Of a stretch of 64,000 nucleotides of DNA, positions 43,901 to 51,066 are shown piece by piece (position 1 is the first letter of the stretch; each line of letters begins with the position of its first letter). Source of the stretch: Streptomyces luteolus (lineage in GTDB: Bacteria > Actinomycetota > Actinomycetes > Streptomycetales > Streptomycetaceae); NCBI RefSeq assembly GCF_029968015.1, contig NZ_JASCIS010000040.1:1-64000 (forward strand), given 5' to 3'. The translations under genes were made by a program, and so were the position numbers. The notes beneath the pieces were generated by a model. It ran no database searches and was not told where the DNA came from. It saw only the letters and a program-made list of their open reading frames with translations.

Positions 43901-45434
43901 CGTCCCCGACGTCGGCCAGGATGCGGTCGACGAGATGGTCCTCGTACGAGACGGCCGGGACGGCGTCGACGGGTCTGGTGACGACGTCCCGCAGCTGCTC
44001 GGGGCGCAGCGGCTCGACGGCCTCGATCCGTGCCTTCGCGAGCAGGCCGAGGAGTGGGTGGGCGAGTACGGGGCCGAGGAAGTCGGTGCGCAGGACGGCG
44101 AGGACGGAAACGGTGGGCGGCGCCTTCGGGCCGATGGCGTCGGCCAGGGCGCCGATGTCGTCGGGGGTGAAGTGCTCCTCGTCGAGGAGTTCCTCGAACT
44201 GGTCGACGACGATCAGGAGTCGCGTGGCGCGCTGCACGCGCAGGACCCGGGCGACGACCTCGCGCATCCCGTGGGCGGTGATCTCGTCCGCCACGGCGGA
44301 GATGCGCGCGAACTTCTCCGCCTCGCCGGCGTCGGGCTCCAGCAGGTCAAGGAGTACGGAGGCGAGGCCCCTCAGAGCGCCCGCGTGGTGAGCGGGACGG
44401 AGGACCGCCACCGTGTCCCGGTCGGCGCGGCGCAGCGGCACGACTCCCGCCATCGCGAGGGAGGACTTGCCGCAGCCCGAGGGGCCGACCAGGGTCGTCC
44501 ACCGCTGCCCGCCCACGACCCGCGCGATCCTGGCGCTGTCGTCCTCGCGGCCGAAGAACGCGGCGGTGTGCGCCTCTTCGAACGGGGCGAGGCTGCGGAA
44601 CGGGGATGCCGGGCGGGCCAGTTCCCCCAATGGAGGCCAGGCAGCGACGAGTTGGGCGATCGGAATTATGAACGCGGCCGCCGGTTCGCCGAGTTCGGCC
44701 TTGACGGTCATTCCGACGACGGCACCGATGTCCCGCGACCATACGGGGCTGCCGCTGAATCCACGGGCGACGCGGTAGCCGGCCCCGACCCGGTCGACCT
44801 GGATCTGCCCGTCGGCCTGCGGCCCGCGCAGTACGCCTTCGTGCCAGACGCCCTGCCCGCGGCCCTGGGGGAAGCCGACGATCTGGGCGGCGTGCCCGCG
44901 CAATTCCTCCGGCTCGACGTCGACCACCTGGGCCGCCGCCCCGCCGGGCACCGGGTTGTCCAGTCGCAGCACCGCGATGTCCGGGCCGTCGCCGTCCGGG
45001 GTTCGGGCGGGCCCCCACAGCAGGACGCTCGCCGCGGTGGTTGCCGTGGCCGTGGCCGTAGCCATTGCGGATGCGGATGCGGATGCGGATGCGGATGCGG
45101 ATGCGGATGTGGATGTGGATGCGGGTACGGATGCGGGCGCGGTTGCGGATGCGGTTGCGGGCGCCGGGGTCGTCGCCGCGCGGTCGCCGTTCGCGGGCAG
45201 CAGGGGAAGGTCCACGTACAGGCGCACGCCCTCCGGCGGCTCCCTGCCGTCGAGGCCGAGGGCCGCGGTGACGACGTGGGCGCAGGTGATCGCATGGCGG
45301 TCGTCCAGGAGAAAGCCCACGCCGTACGGCCCCGTGCCATCGGTCGCTCCCGGCGGGGAACCGAAGATCCGCAGAACGGCCTTGCCCGGGTAAGCGGCTC
45401 CGCCGACCCCAGCGGCCGCGCCCGGCAAGCTCAC
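40983..45434 (-). CDS. Trypsin-nSTAND NTPase-beta-propeller protein (predicted conflict/defence effector)
   Basis: 1,483 residues. Domains are a trypsin-like protease (about 20-260: His in AITCAHVV, Asp in GPDIAVLRLD, Ser in GFSGSPVW), an nSTAND1-type NTPase (about 280-700: Walker A GPSGCGKSSLAMAG, Walker B RLLIVVDQFEELLDE), one membrane span (VMALFGVLLLAVSVAAGVAF) and a C-terminal WD40-like propeller (about 830-1480). Between the first beta strands of the protease a Ser-Ala-rich insert is encoded by a hexamer repeat. GTG 45434 overlaps the stop of the small partner gene by GTGA. nSTAND proteins are thought to sense a target through the repeats and then activate the effector; here the effector would be the protease. 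Confidence 0.92.
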   Translation of the reverse strand: MSLPGAAAGVGGAAYPGKAVLRIFGSPPGATDGTGPYGVGFLLDDRHAITCAHVVTAALGLDGREPPEGVRLYVDLPLLPANGDRAATTPAPATASATAPASVPASTSTSASASASASASASAMATATATATTAASVLLWGPARTPDGDGPDIAVLRLDNPVPGGAAAQVVDVEPEELRGHAAQIVGFPQGRGQGVWHEGVLRGPQADGQIQVDRVGAGYRVARGFSGSPVWSRDIGAVVGMTVKAELGEPAAAFIIPIAQLVAAWPPLGELARPASPFRSLAPFEEAHTAAFFGREDDSARIARVVGGQRWTTLVGPSGCGKSSLAMAGVVPLRRADRDTVAVLRPAHHAGALRGLASVLLDLLEPDAGEAEKFARISAVADEITAHGMREVVARVLRVQRATRLLIVVDQFEELLDEEHFTPDDIGALADAIGPKAPPTVSVLAVLRTDFLGPVLAHPLLGLLAKARIEAVEPLRPEQLRDVVTRPVDAVPAVSYEDHLVDRILADVGDASGVLPLLSFTLAQLWDAQRGGRLTHDAYAALGGVTGALGRHANRVWEQHFGEENGGGSDSGEARAVSHDEQHAERLLTRLVRTPVGTDTPVRRTVARSELGDHEWRIAQRLAGARLLVINSGQETTGSPTADAADGQPPAAAGTVELAHEALISSWDRLSSRVRDERVFLDWRENLQLDLDRWNKGGRTKDLLPTATALDAATRWLPRRSDELAAEQREFVRQGRAHRRFLTRRRRTVMALFGVLLLAVSVAAGVAFDQRRTVVEQRDRATSAQVAGLAESVGRTNPRLARRLAVSAARLGDTPEAWSALLAVRSQPEQQAVRLPEFDVTTSALDDTGRILVAGGNTHVGTWDVKTGKRLGTYRTAERVRNVRMSGDGSTVAVSTDDETTVVLETRGLERRGSPYPTGAAVFSLSPKGTFLASSVKVDEEYVATVWNTRTGKALVERTSSAPIDKAFSSDERRLSLTTSDDARDTVVWVDLRTGKNLRVPDFEIKPEHFPGAMVFSPDGDRTAVLTERGLRVGELLGGGDVDVYDFTGVPKNNADQDVYGDDVRFSHDGKFVALGFTLWDASFSQGDEPVFTYPTATSQCNPGTFRFSADDSELRCVGNDGTFRSIDVSRVTSSGDQPLGEGETAVPSADGSTLAVLGNGDGRVEIWSTAPLAKRREFKLPQAPAHVLLSPNGRLLAVRHSLKRVRIWDTVKGTRLGTLPGSLGGITTTVAISPDGRTYVTYDPEGSAGSKGYVHALRFYDLRTMKLIKKRSFVLRTSLVDFTTKMAFRPDGKAVTVSPLLGTVAVPSGKVLVPGTQRLHLDGYSPDGTTAYTNPTNVQGVLSFLDPRTLRPEGEPLEVGVVPSLEDVPVHSPDGRLVAVKREGAEAADQVLAEADEVRLWDVRTRRQIGPVLADPRGSVSPITFTADGSTLIAADSQGDFRSYPVSRSRLTRELCAMSDGGLTEREWEEHIPDVPYRETC
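45067..45120. repeat. Nine-unit hexanucleotide repeat in the protease domain
   Basis: Seven GCGGAT units then two GTGGAT units, with decayed units continuing to about 45170. Read leftward they encode alternating Ser, Ala and Thr in a surface loop of the trypsin-like domain. Copy changes would alter loop length without shifting frame. Confidence 0.9.
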
Positions 45435-45802
45435 GCGGTCCCGCCGGACGGCTCAGGACCCGCGCCCTCCGTCGCAGGGCTCCTCCAGGTGAGCGTGACC
45501 TTGAAGTTGGCCGCCGCCGCGGTGCTCGACACCACCACGTCGGCCTGCGCCGTCAACGACAACCCGAACTCGAGGCCGATCTCGTCCGGCGCCCGCTCCA
45601 TGTCGGCGAACCCGTCGAGGAAGTTCTCGGCCACCGGTCGGACGCTGCCGAGCATGTCCCCGAGCGAACGCGTGGCGCGCTCCGCGAGCCGGCCCGGGCG
45701 CGACACGTCGGCCAGGCCGTCCCCGACCTGCTCGACCTGGACCTGAACCGTCCCCCGCTGCCCGTCCCTGCCGTCGACCGGCAGCTCCACCACGTGCTTC
45801 AT
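45431..45802 (-). CDS. Trypsin-co-occurring (CU044_2847-type) small protein
   Basis: 123 residues. MKHVVELPVDGRDGQRGTVQ, then AERATRSLGDMLGSVRPVAE and EFGLSLTAQADVVVSSTAAA with a final NFKVTLTWR strand are the pattern of the small proteins encoded beside trypsin/nSTAND genes in actinobacteria. Overlap with the large gene (GTGA) gives translational coupling. Probable partner, regulator or substrate of the protease; the exact role is unknown. Confidence 0.85.
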   Translation of the reverse strand: MKHVVELPVDGRDGQRGTVQVQVEQVGDGLADVSRPGRLAERATRSLGDMLGSVRPVAENFLDGFADMERAPDEIGLEFGLSLTAQADVVVSSTAAAANFKVTLTWRSPATEGAGPEPSGGTA

Positions 45803-46444
45803 CTGTCCCCCGGTCCCGTCCCGTCACACGCCCCGCCCGGCACCCCCGAGCCGATCTGTCCAGGATTCTCCAACTCGCCGCCCAGGAAGGCGTACGACTG
45901 CACAAGGTTCCGCACCGGAGTGGCCAAAGTGGCCCGATCTCGTCGCCCCACGGCGCAAATCGAGCTGCTCAGTTGCCCGGACGGCGCCTTTCGAGTTCAG
46001 GACGCCGGCCCCCAACCCTTCGCGGAATCCCGCGAGTTGACATCGGCGACGGCATGGACTGCGGTGCCCGGGCCCCCTCCCCGGGAGTGAAGTTCGGTGC
46101 GGGCCGCGGCCTGCGATGACCTGATCCACCCGTCGTAGCCGAAAGAGGCCCGTTCCCAAATTTGGGAACGGGGCCTTCGGCATGTTCGGGATGAGGCTGG
46201 CCGGCCTACTCCGGCGTCGACCTGCACGGGATTGCCTCCGAGGTATCCGAGTCGAGCGTCGACGCCTGCTTCCGCCTCGCGCTGACGGTCCTTGTGCGCC
46301 TGTTCGGAGATCCGGCCGGTGGTGGTGCGGCAGTCCTCGCAGTCGGTGGCGCCGCAGCGTTCGCACAGGATGGGCAGCACCTCGCGCCGTACCTCAGCGC
46401 CCCGCCCACACCCGCGCCGACCAGTGAGCGGAAGGTGCTTCAGG
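45803..46444. other. Intergenic with a strong palindrome and a doubtful Cys-rich frame
   Basis: About 640 bp. A leftward frame from 46470 contains ILCERCGATDCEDCRTTTG, which looks like a metal knuckle, but the frame overlaps the I36-type gene and degrades downstream, so it is not called. The palindrome at 46138 is listed separately. Confidence 0.5.
46138..46181. terminator. Long hairpin, possible bidirectional terminator
   Basis: The 22 bases at 46150-46171 form a perfect palindrome centred on AAATTT (half CCGTTCCCAAA). Outer GCCGAA and TTCGGC also pair, giving a stem of roughly 21 bp with small bulges. No T-tract follows, as is usual for Streptomyces terminators. It lies downstream of the I36-type gene and upstream of the trypsin-partner gene. 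Confidence 0.6.
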
Positions 46445-46807
46445 TCAGCATTCGCCGCCCCACACCGCATAGTTCAGGACCACTCCCGATGCATATGACT
46501 TCTTGCTGTTCGGGGTGTCCTTGGGATAATGCAAGCAACCCCATACTTCTTTTCCGTCAGGCCGGTAGGTGTACTTGTAGCGGATATGGTCTCCGCCCGG
46601 ATGGCGCGTTCCGTTGTTGAAGATGGAGATACCGTTCGCCGAGAACACATCTCTGTTGTTCCACACGCACACGTACCCGTCGGGGCAGCTCGACTTGCCC
46701 TGGACTCCGAGCCGGGCCGTGGTGCCGGTGTTGTCTGCCTGAGCAACCGTGGCCATACCGAGGGTCAGCAGGCCAGCAGCGGCGGCCGTCAGTGTTTTCC
46801 TCTTCAA
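46445..46807 (-). CDS. Secreted I36-family peptidase-inhibitor-like protein
   Basis: 120 residues with a signal peptide (KRKTLTAAAAGLLTLGMATV, cleavage near AQA-DN). The mature part CPDGYVCVWNNRDVFSANGIS and the terminal GVVLNYAVWGGEC match the I36 (beta/gamma-crystallin-like Streptomyces protease inhibitor) domain, with Cys pairs for disulfides. It is the third gene of a leftward operon after a trypsin-type protease and another I36-type gene. Confidence 0.85.
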   Translation of the reverse strand: MKRKTLTAAAAGLLTLGMATVAQADNTGTTARLGVQGKSSCPDGYVCVWNNRDVFSANGISIFNNGTRHPGGDHIRYKYTYRPDGKEVWGCLHYPKDTPNSKKSYASGVVLNYAVWGGEC

Positions 46808-46854
46808 GATCTAACTCCCTTTTCTTCGCTGGTGGTTCTGCCTGTCTCGTAGCG

Positions 46855-48237
46855 TCAGCGCGTGTAGAGGCGGAATTGGTTTCCGTGCGCGAGCTCGTCG
46901 AGGAGGATGTGGTCGACGGTCCAGTACCAGGAGGCCTTCTTCCCCTTTGCAGCACTCGGGCCGTCGTCGGTTTCGGCACAGTTCTCGTAGCCGGAAAGAT
47001 TGGGGCTTCCATCGGTGAGAATGCCGATGGCGGACGCAGTGTCGTCCTTGTGCGCGATGTAGAGCGGGCCGCCGCTGTCGCCGGGGGCGGTGCAGAAGTT
47101 CGTGATCACCAGCTTGCCGTTCATGGTCTCGTCCCGGTTGGCGATGACCTCGCCGCAGCGTTGTCCGGGCCTCCAGCCGCCCTCGGCATGGGTGCCAGTC
47201 TTGCCCTCTTCGGCGGTCCCTTGCTGGCAGACCGTGGTACCCGCGGGCGGGAGGTTCTCCGTGTCAGTGATCGCCAGGACGTCGTCGATCTGGCAGTCGT
47301 AGCCTTCTTGGGTCTTGTTGTCGCAGTCTCCGTAGGCGGCCAGGAGCCCGGGCCTGCGATCGGTGGTCTGCCCGAACCAGAAGTCCTGGTTCTGGACGGG
47401 GATCATCGCGTAGTCCGGCGTCTGCCACGTGTACTCGTTGTGCGAGCCGTGGGGGTCGTCGCCCGAGTGGTTGCCGTGCGCGGAGTGACCGTAGCTTCCA
47501 TCGCCGGTGCCTTCCTGGCCGACCTCGATGCCGTTGTGCCAGGTCCTCTCGTCCTTGCGGTTGTGGTTGCCGGCGGGGTCACTGCTGTCGTAGAAGCAGT
47601 GACCGGCCGTCAGGAGGTACTTCTGGTCCGGGCCGCCGGGCATCTGCACCACGTAGCCGAGAGTGCAGCCGCCCCACTTGTAGTCCGCGTCCGAGTCGCG
47701 TTCTCCGTCCAGGCGCACCCCGGACCGCAAAGGCGTCTGGCAGTTCAGTGGCCCGCAGAAGTCCTGCTCGACCGCTGGAGCCTTCGCCTGACCCTGTTCG
47801 TCGGCAGCGACCTTGGTCGTGGGTACCTTCGGGACGGGCTTGGCGGCCTTGTCGGCTTTCAGGAATTTCAGTATTCCGAAGGGCAGAGCATCAGCGGCGG
47901 CGCGGGCCTCGGCGGGCCGGGTGGAGCGGACGTGGACGACGCCGCTGTCCATGTCGAGCCGCATGCCGGCGTACGTGTCGGACTGGCCGGTGCGGAGCTT
48001 GTCGTTGAGCTTGAGGGCGTCTTCCTGCATCTCCATCCGCTGGACGGCCTCACGTGTGGTGAGGTCGTACTGCTCGGTCAGGTAGCCGACCGGTCCGCGC
48101 CACGGTCCGGGAACCGTGACCGCGTCGGCACTGGGGTTGGTCGGGGCGGTGTTGGCGTACGAGGTGGCGGCGGGGATCACGGCCAGAGCGCCGACCGCCG
48201 CGGCGGCGCGGAATATGGTCTTGGTGGTCTTACGCAT
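46855..48237 (-). CDS. Secreted trypsin-fold (S1) serine protease with pro-region
   Basis: 460 residues. A signal peptide ends near SYA. A pro-region of about 150 residues (YDLTTREAVQRMEMQEDALK) precedes the catalytic domain, which has His in LLTAGHCFYD, Asp in TPDYAMIPV and Ser in NFCTAPGDSGGPLY. An unusual His/Asn/Gly-rich insert (SYGHSAHGNHSGDDPHGSHN) follows the catalytic His region. It is the middle gene of an operon flanked by two I36-type inhibitor genes, with gaps of 20 and 47 bp, suggesting protease-inhibitor co-production. Confidence 0.9.
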   Translation of the reverse strand: MRKTTKTIFRAAAAVGALAVIPAATSYANTAPTNPSADAVTVPGPWRGPVGYLTEQYDLTTREAVQRMEMQEDALKLNDKLRTGQSDTYAGMRLDMDSGVVHVRSTRPAEARAAADALPFGILKFLKADKAAKPVPKVPTTKVAADEQGQAKAPAVEQDFCGPLNCQTPLRSGVRLDGERDSDADYKWGGCTLGYVVQMPGGPDQKYLLTAGHCFYDSSDPAGNHNRKDERTWHNGIEVGQEGTGDGSYGHSAHGNHSGDDPHGSHNEYTWQTPDYAMIPVQNQDFWFGQTTDRRPGLLAAYGDCDNKTQEGYDCQIDDVLAITDTENLPPAGTTVCQQGTAEEGKTGTHAEGGWRPGQRCGEVIANRDETMNGKLVITNFCTAPGDSGGPLYIAHKDDTASAIGILTDGSPNLSGYENCAETDDGPSAAKGKKASWYWTVDHILLDELAHGNQFRLYTR

Positions 48238-48257
48238 GGTTCACCTCCCTCTTGGAT

Positions 48258-48788
48258 TCAGCAGTACTTGGGGTCGAACCACTCGTTCGAATGGAAGGCG
48301 TCGGTGAAACCGCGGCCCGGTTCGGTGTCGGTGCGGCCGCCGGCCAAGTTGCGGATGCCGTCGAGGCGGCAGAGTGTGAGCCAGCCGTCGGAGTAGTAGT
48401 TGCCCCGGAAGAGACGCACCGCGTCCTTGCTCGTCGTGGCTTCGCCGTAGCCGTTGTTGTAGACGGAGTCGTGGTTGCCGATGATGATGTCCCTCATCTG
48501 TTGCGGCATATTGAACTCCCAGTTCCGCTCACTGCCGTAGATGGCGACCCCGAGGTCCTTGTAGTCGGGTCTGGTCCACAGACACAGGTAGCCATCGGGA
48601 CAGTCCGAGCGGTCCCCGCTTCCGACGATCACCTTGTACGGTTCGGCGGCCTGAACGCGCTTCGCACCGGCAGGGTCACCGGTACTGGTGTCGGTGGTGT
48701 CCCCGTTGGCGGCATGGGCGGTGAAGCCGGTGAGAGTCAGGACCCCCAGAAGGAACAGTGCTCCCGCCAGTCGTTTGTTGCGTGTCAT
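48258..48788 (-). CDS. Secreted I36-family peptidase-inhibitor-like protein
   Basis: 176 residues with a signal peptide (RLAGALFLLGVLTLTGFTAH). CPDGYLCLWTRPDYKDLGVAIYG parallels the downstream I36 gene. It has an extra N-terminal segment and a longer C-terminal part (DAFHSNEWFDPKYC). ATG 48788 has GGAGGGG a few bases upstream; GTG at 48791 is also possible. It is first in the three-gene operon and shares a promoter element with the divergent gene at 49133. Confidence 0.82.
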   Translation of the reverse strand: MTRNKRLAGALFLLGVLTLTGFTAHAANGDTTDTSTGDPAGAKRVQAAEPYKVIVGSGDRSDCPDGYLCLWTRPDYKDLGVAIYGSERNWEFNMPQQMRDIIIGNHDSVYNNGYGEATTSKDAVRLFRGNYYSDGWLTLCRLDGIRNLAGGRTDTEPGRGFTDAFHSNEWFDPKYC

Positions 48789-48861
48789 CACACCCCTCCA
48801 TCAGTTGCTAAGTGCATGACAGGGCGGGACCCTAGGGCGATCTCAGTGCTCTCGTCAGAGG

Positions 48862-48882
48862 TTTCGGCTCTGCCCGAAACAC
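48862..48882. promoter_or_regulatory. Inverted-repeat element, copy 1
   Basis: TTTCGG, six bases, CCGAAA, then CAC. It begins 74 bp upstream of the I36-protease operon start. The 21-bp site matches copy 2 at 19 positions. Confidence 0.65.
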
Positions 48883-49043
48883 CAAAGCTCCGTGTGACGG
48901 CCTCACCGATATCCATCGAGGACGCCACGGCACTTGACCCGGTTTGCCTTGTGGGCTTCGGCGTGCGGGGCCGTGGTGGGTGAGGACCCGGGGTTGCCGG
49001 CGGACGCATTGAGGGGCGGCAGTCGTGACGTGCTGCCGGTGTC

Positions 49044-49064
49044 TTTCGGTGCTGCCCGAAACAC
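49044..49064. promoter_or_regulatory. Inverted-repeat element, copy 2
   Basis: TTTCGG-TGCTGC-CCGAAA followed by CAC, ending 69 bp before the secreted-protein gene at 49133. The near-symmetrical placement suggests one regulator for both transcripts. Confidence 0.65.
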
Positions 49065-49132
49065 GTATCGAAGCCACCCAGTTGGTCCGTAGGTTGCCGT
49101 GGTCATGACCACTAGCAATTGGGAGGATCACT

Positions 49133-49618
49133 GTGCGGATTCCGCATATCAGACGAGCCGCCACCTTCCTCGTCGCTACCGGCTCTCTCGTCTTCGCCGT
49201 GCCGTCCGCTTCCGCCGATACCGGCACGTTGACGCTGCCTGAGGCGAAGATTCAGGCCGAGGCGCAGAGCGGACGCATGGACTGTTTCGTCGGCAACGTC
49301 AACAACGGCGATGACTGGACTGCCTATGCCCAGAACCCTCCGCACCCCGGGATGGCGACCTGGTACGAGTACGGCGACAAGCTCCGAATCCGGGATTCCC
49401 TGTCTGACGGCAATCGCACGATCGGGAGTATTCGCTGGTGCTACAACGGTGAATGGTCCAAGTGGCACAACTACGACTCAGGGCCGAACGAGGGCAACAT
49501 CGACGACCGGTGGAAGAACTTCGACTTGAAGGAGGGCCGCAAGGTCCAGATCCTCGCCTGCCGGGACAACGGCTCGGACGGCGACCGTTGCGGGAAGACG
49601 GTCCAGGCCAACGCCTGA
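49133..49618 (+). CDS. Secreted small protein, hypothetical
   Basis: 161 residues from GTG 49133 (GGGAGGA seven bases upstream). A signal peptide (IRRAATFLVATGSLVFAVPS, then ASA) precedes a compact domain with several Cys and Trp residues (MDCFVGNVNNGDDWTAYAQN; IRWCYNGEWSKWHN; ILACRDNGSDGDRCGK). I do not recognise the family. Divergence from the protease/inhibitor operon and the shared promoter element suggest a related extracellular function. Confidence 0.75.
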   Translation: MRIPHIRRAATFLVATGSLVFAVPSASADTGTLTLPEAKIQAEAQSGRMDCFVGNVNNGDDWTAYAQNPPHPGMATWYEYGDKLRIRDSLSDGNRTIGSIRWCYNGEWSKWHNYDSGPNEGNIDDRWKNFDLKEGRKVQILACRDNGSDGDRCGKTVQANA

Positions 49619-49876
49619 AATCGCGAGTTCCGGCGCAGCTGACGACCACCACGCAACGGGAGGGTCTCCTTGGCCATGAAAATCCGTGAGGCTCCACACT
49701 CCTACGCACCGTCACGCCATGGCCCCTGGCCCGGCAAATGATCAAACGGACCCGGCAAATCCGTTTCAGAACGCAAACGGACCACGACCTCCATACCACA
49801 GTCCCTGTGGCGCACGTCACCACGCCGGTGGCTGGCCTAGCGCCCCGGTCGCCACACGAACGCGGCGGACGATGGC

Positions 49877-50060
49877 TTGGTGGAGCGCCCTGTTCACGTC
49901 TCCCTGGCCCGCGCCGTCACCAAGCTGCCGGTCGGTGAGGGCTGGTGGTACGAGCCGAAGTTCGACGGCCGCCGACCACCCGTGGGTCGGCGCCGGACGT
50001 GTCACCCTGCAGCGCGTTGGCGACCACCTCGGTGTGCGGCCGTGGTGAGCAGAGCGACAG
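49877..50060 (+). pseudogene. ATP-dependent DNA ligase N-terminal fragment
   Basis: VSLARAVTKLPVGEGWWYEP followed by KFDGRR contains the ligase adenylation motif (EPKFDG) of LigD/LigC-type enzymes, then the frame breaks. No downstream ligase motifs follow. The rest of 49619-50186 holds no gene; a short 9-bp GGCACGGCA repeat lies near 50098-50130. Confidence 0.65.
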
Positions 50061-50186
50061 GTTGGCGGCATGGAGTCCGCGGCCACGTCAGGTCGCGGCA
50101 GGCACGGCAGGCACGGCAGGCACGGCAGGTCACGGCGGGATGCCGCCGCCATGACGGTCGTCCAGCATGTGAAATGGTGGCCTAGG

Positions 50187-51053
50187 ATGGGGGACGTGGC
50201 GAGGGTGAGGGACAGCGAGGGCGAGGACTGGGGACCGGCGGGGAACGTGCCGCCGAGGCAGTCGATCGTGACGATCTACGGGCTGTACGGAGGGGCCAGC
50301 GGCAACTGGATGTCCGTGGCCTCCCTCGTCCATCTCATCGGCGACCTGGGGATCGACGAGGCGGCCGTGCGCTCGGCCGTCTCGCGGCTCAAGCGCGGTG
50401 GCATGCTGGAGTCCAAGTCCCGTGGGCGGGCCGCCGGTTACTGCCTGTCGGAGGGCGCGGAGGCGATGCTGCGCAACGGCCGGGAGCGCATCTTCCAGGC
50501 CCGTCGCGCCACACTCGACGAGGGCTGGGTCCTCGTCGTCTTCTCCGTCCCGGAGTCGGATCGGGCCAAACGGCACACCCTGCGCACCGAGTTGACCCGG
50601 CTCGGTTTCGGGTCGGTGTCCTCCGGGGTGTGGATCGCGCCGGGGCACGTGCACGACGAGGTCGAGGCCATGCTGGCCCGGCTCCACCTGCGTTCGTACA
50701 CGGATATCTTCCGGTCCGACTACCTCTCGGTGGCCCCCGACCTCGCGGACAAGGTGCGGACCTGGTGGGACACCGAGAGCCTGCAGGCGCTGTACGTACG
50801 GTTCCTGGCCACCCACCGCCCGGTCGTCGAACGTCTGGAGCGGGGCGAGACGCTGTCCGACGCTGAGGCCTTCGCGGCTCATGTGCGGGTGCTCACCGAC
50901 TGGCGCCGCCTGGTGTATCTCGACCCGGGCGTCGCACGGGAGTTGCTGCCGGTGAAGTGGAGCGGGACCGAGGCCTCTGAGGTCTTCGACGAGCTGCACG
51001 CACGGCTCGCGGGACCGGCCCGGCGCCATGTGGCGCGGGTCCGGTCCCGCTGA
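50187..51053 (+). CDS. PaaX-family transcriptional regulator
   Basis: 288 residues. The N-terminal winged helix reads QSIVTIYGLYGGASGNWMSV followed by LVHLIGDLGIDEAAVRSAVSRLKRGGML. The central PaaX domain (WVLVVFSVPESDRAKRHTLR; LTRLGFGSVSSGVWIAPGH) and the C-terminal helical part (HVRVLTDWRRLVYLDPGVARELLPVKW) complete the fold. ATG 50187 lacks a strong ribosome-binding site; GTG 50196 is an alternative. It converges on the permease/kynureninase operon and may control it. Confidence 0.92.
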   Translation: MGDVARVRDSEGEDWGPAGNVPPRQSIVTIYGLYGGASGNWMSVASLVHLIGDLGIDEAAVRSAVSRLKRGGMLESKSRGRAAGYCLSEGAEAMLRNGRERIFQARRATLDEGWVLVVFSVPESDRAKRHTLRTELTRLGFGSVSSGVWIAPGHVHDEVEAMLARLHLRSYTDIFRSDYLSVAPDLADKVRTWWDTESLQALYVRFLATHRPVVERLERGETLSDAEAFAAHVRVLTDWRRLVYLDPGVARELLPVKWSGTEASEVFDELHARLAGPARRHVARVRSR

Positions 51054-51066
51054 GCGGTCACCCTGA

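Noticed and set aside
43935..45746. Forward frame with Cys-Gly repeats opposite the conflict protein
   Set aside because: Only reflects the hexamer repeat read on the other strand.
45997..46470. Leftward Cys-rich frame (CERCGATDCEDC)
   Set aside because: Overlaps the end of the I36-type gene, runs through the strong palindrome and has no recognisable fold.
46792..48396. Forward frame opposite the secreted protease
   Set aside because: Antisense shadow; the leftward frame has a signal peptide and a complete catalytic triad.
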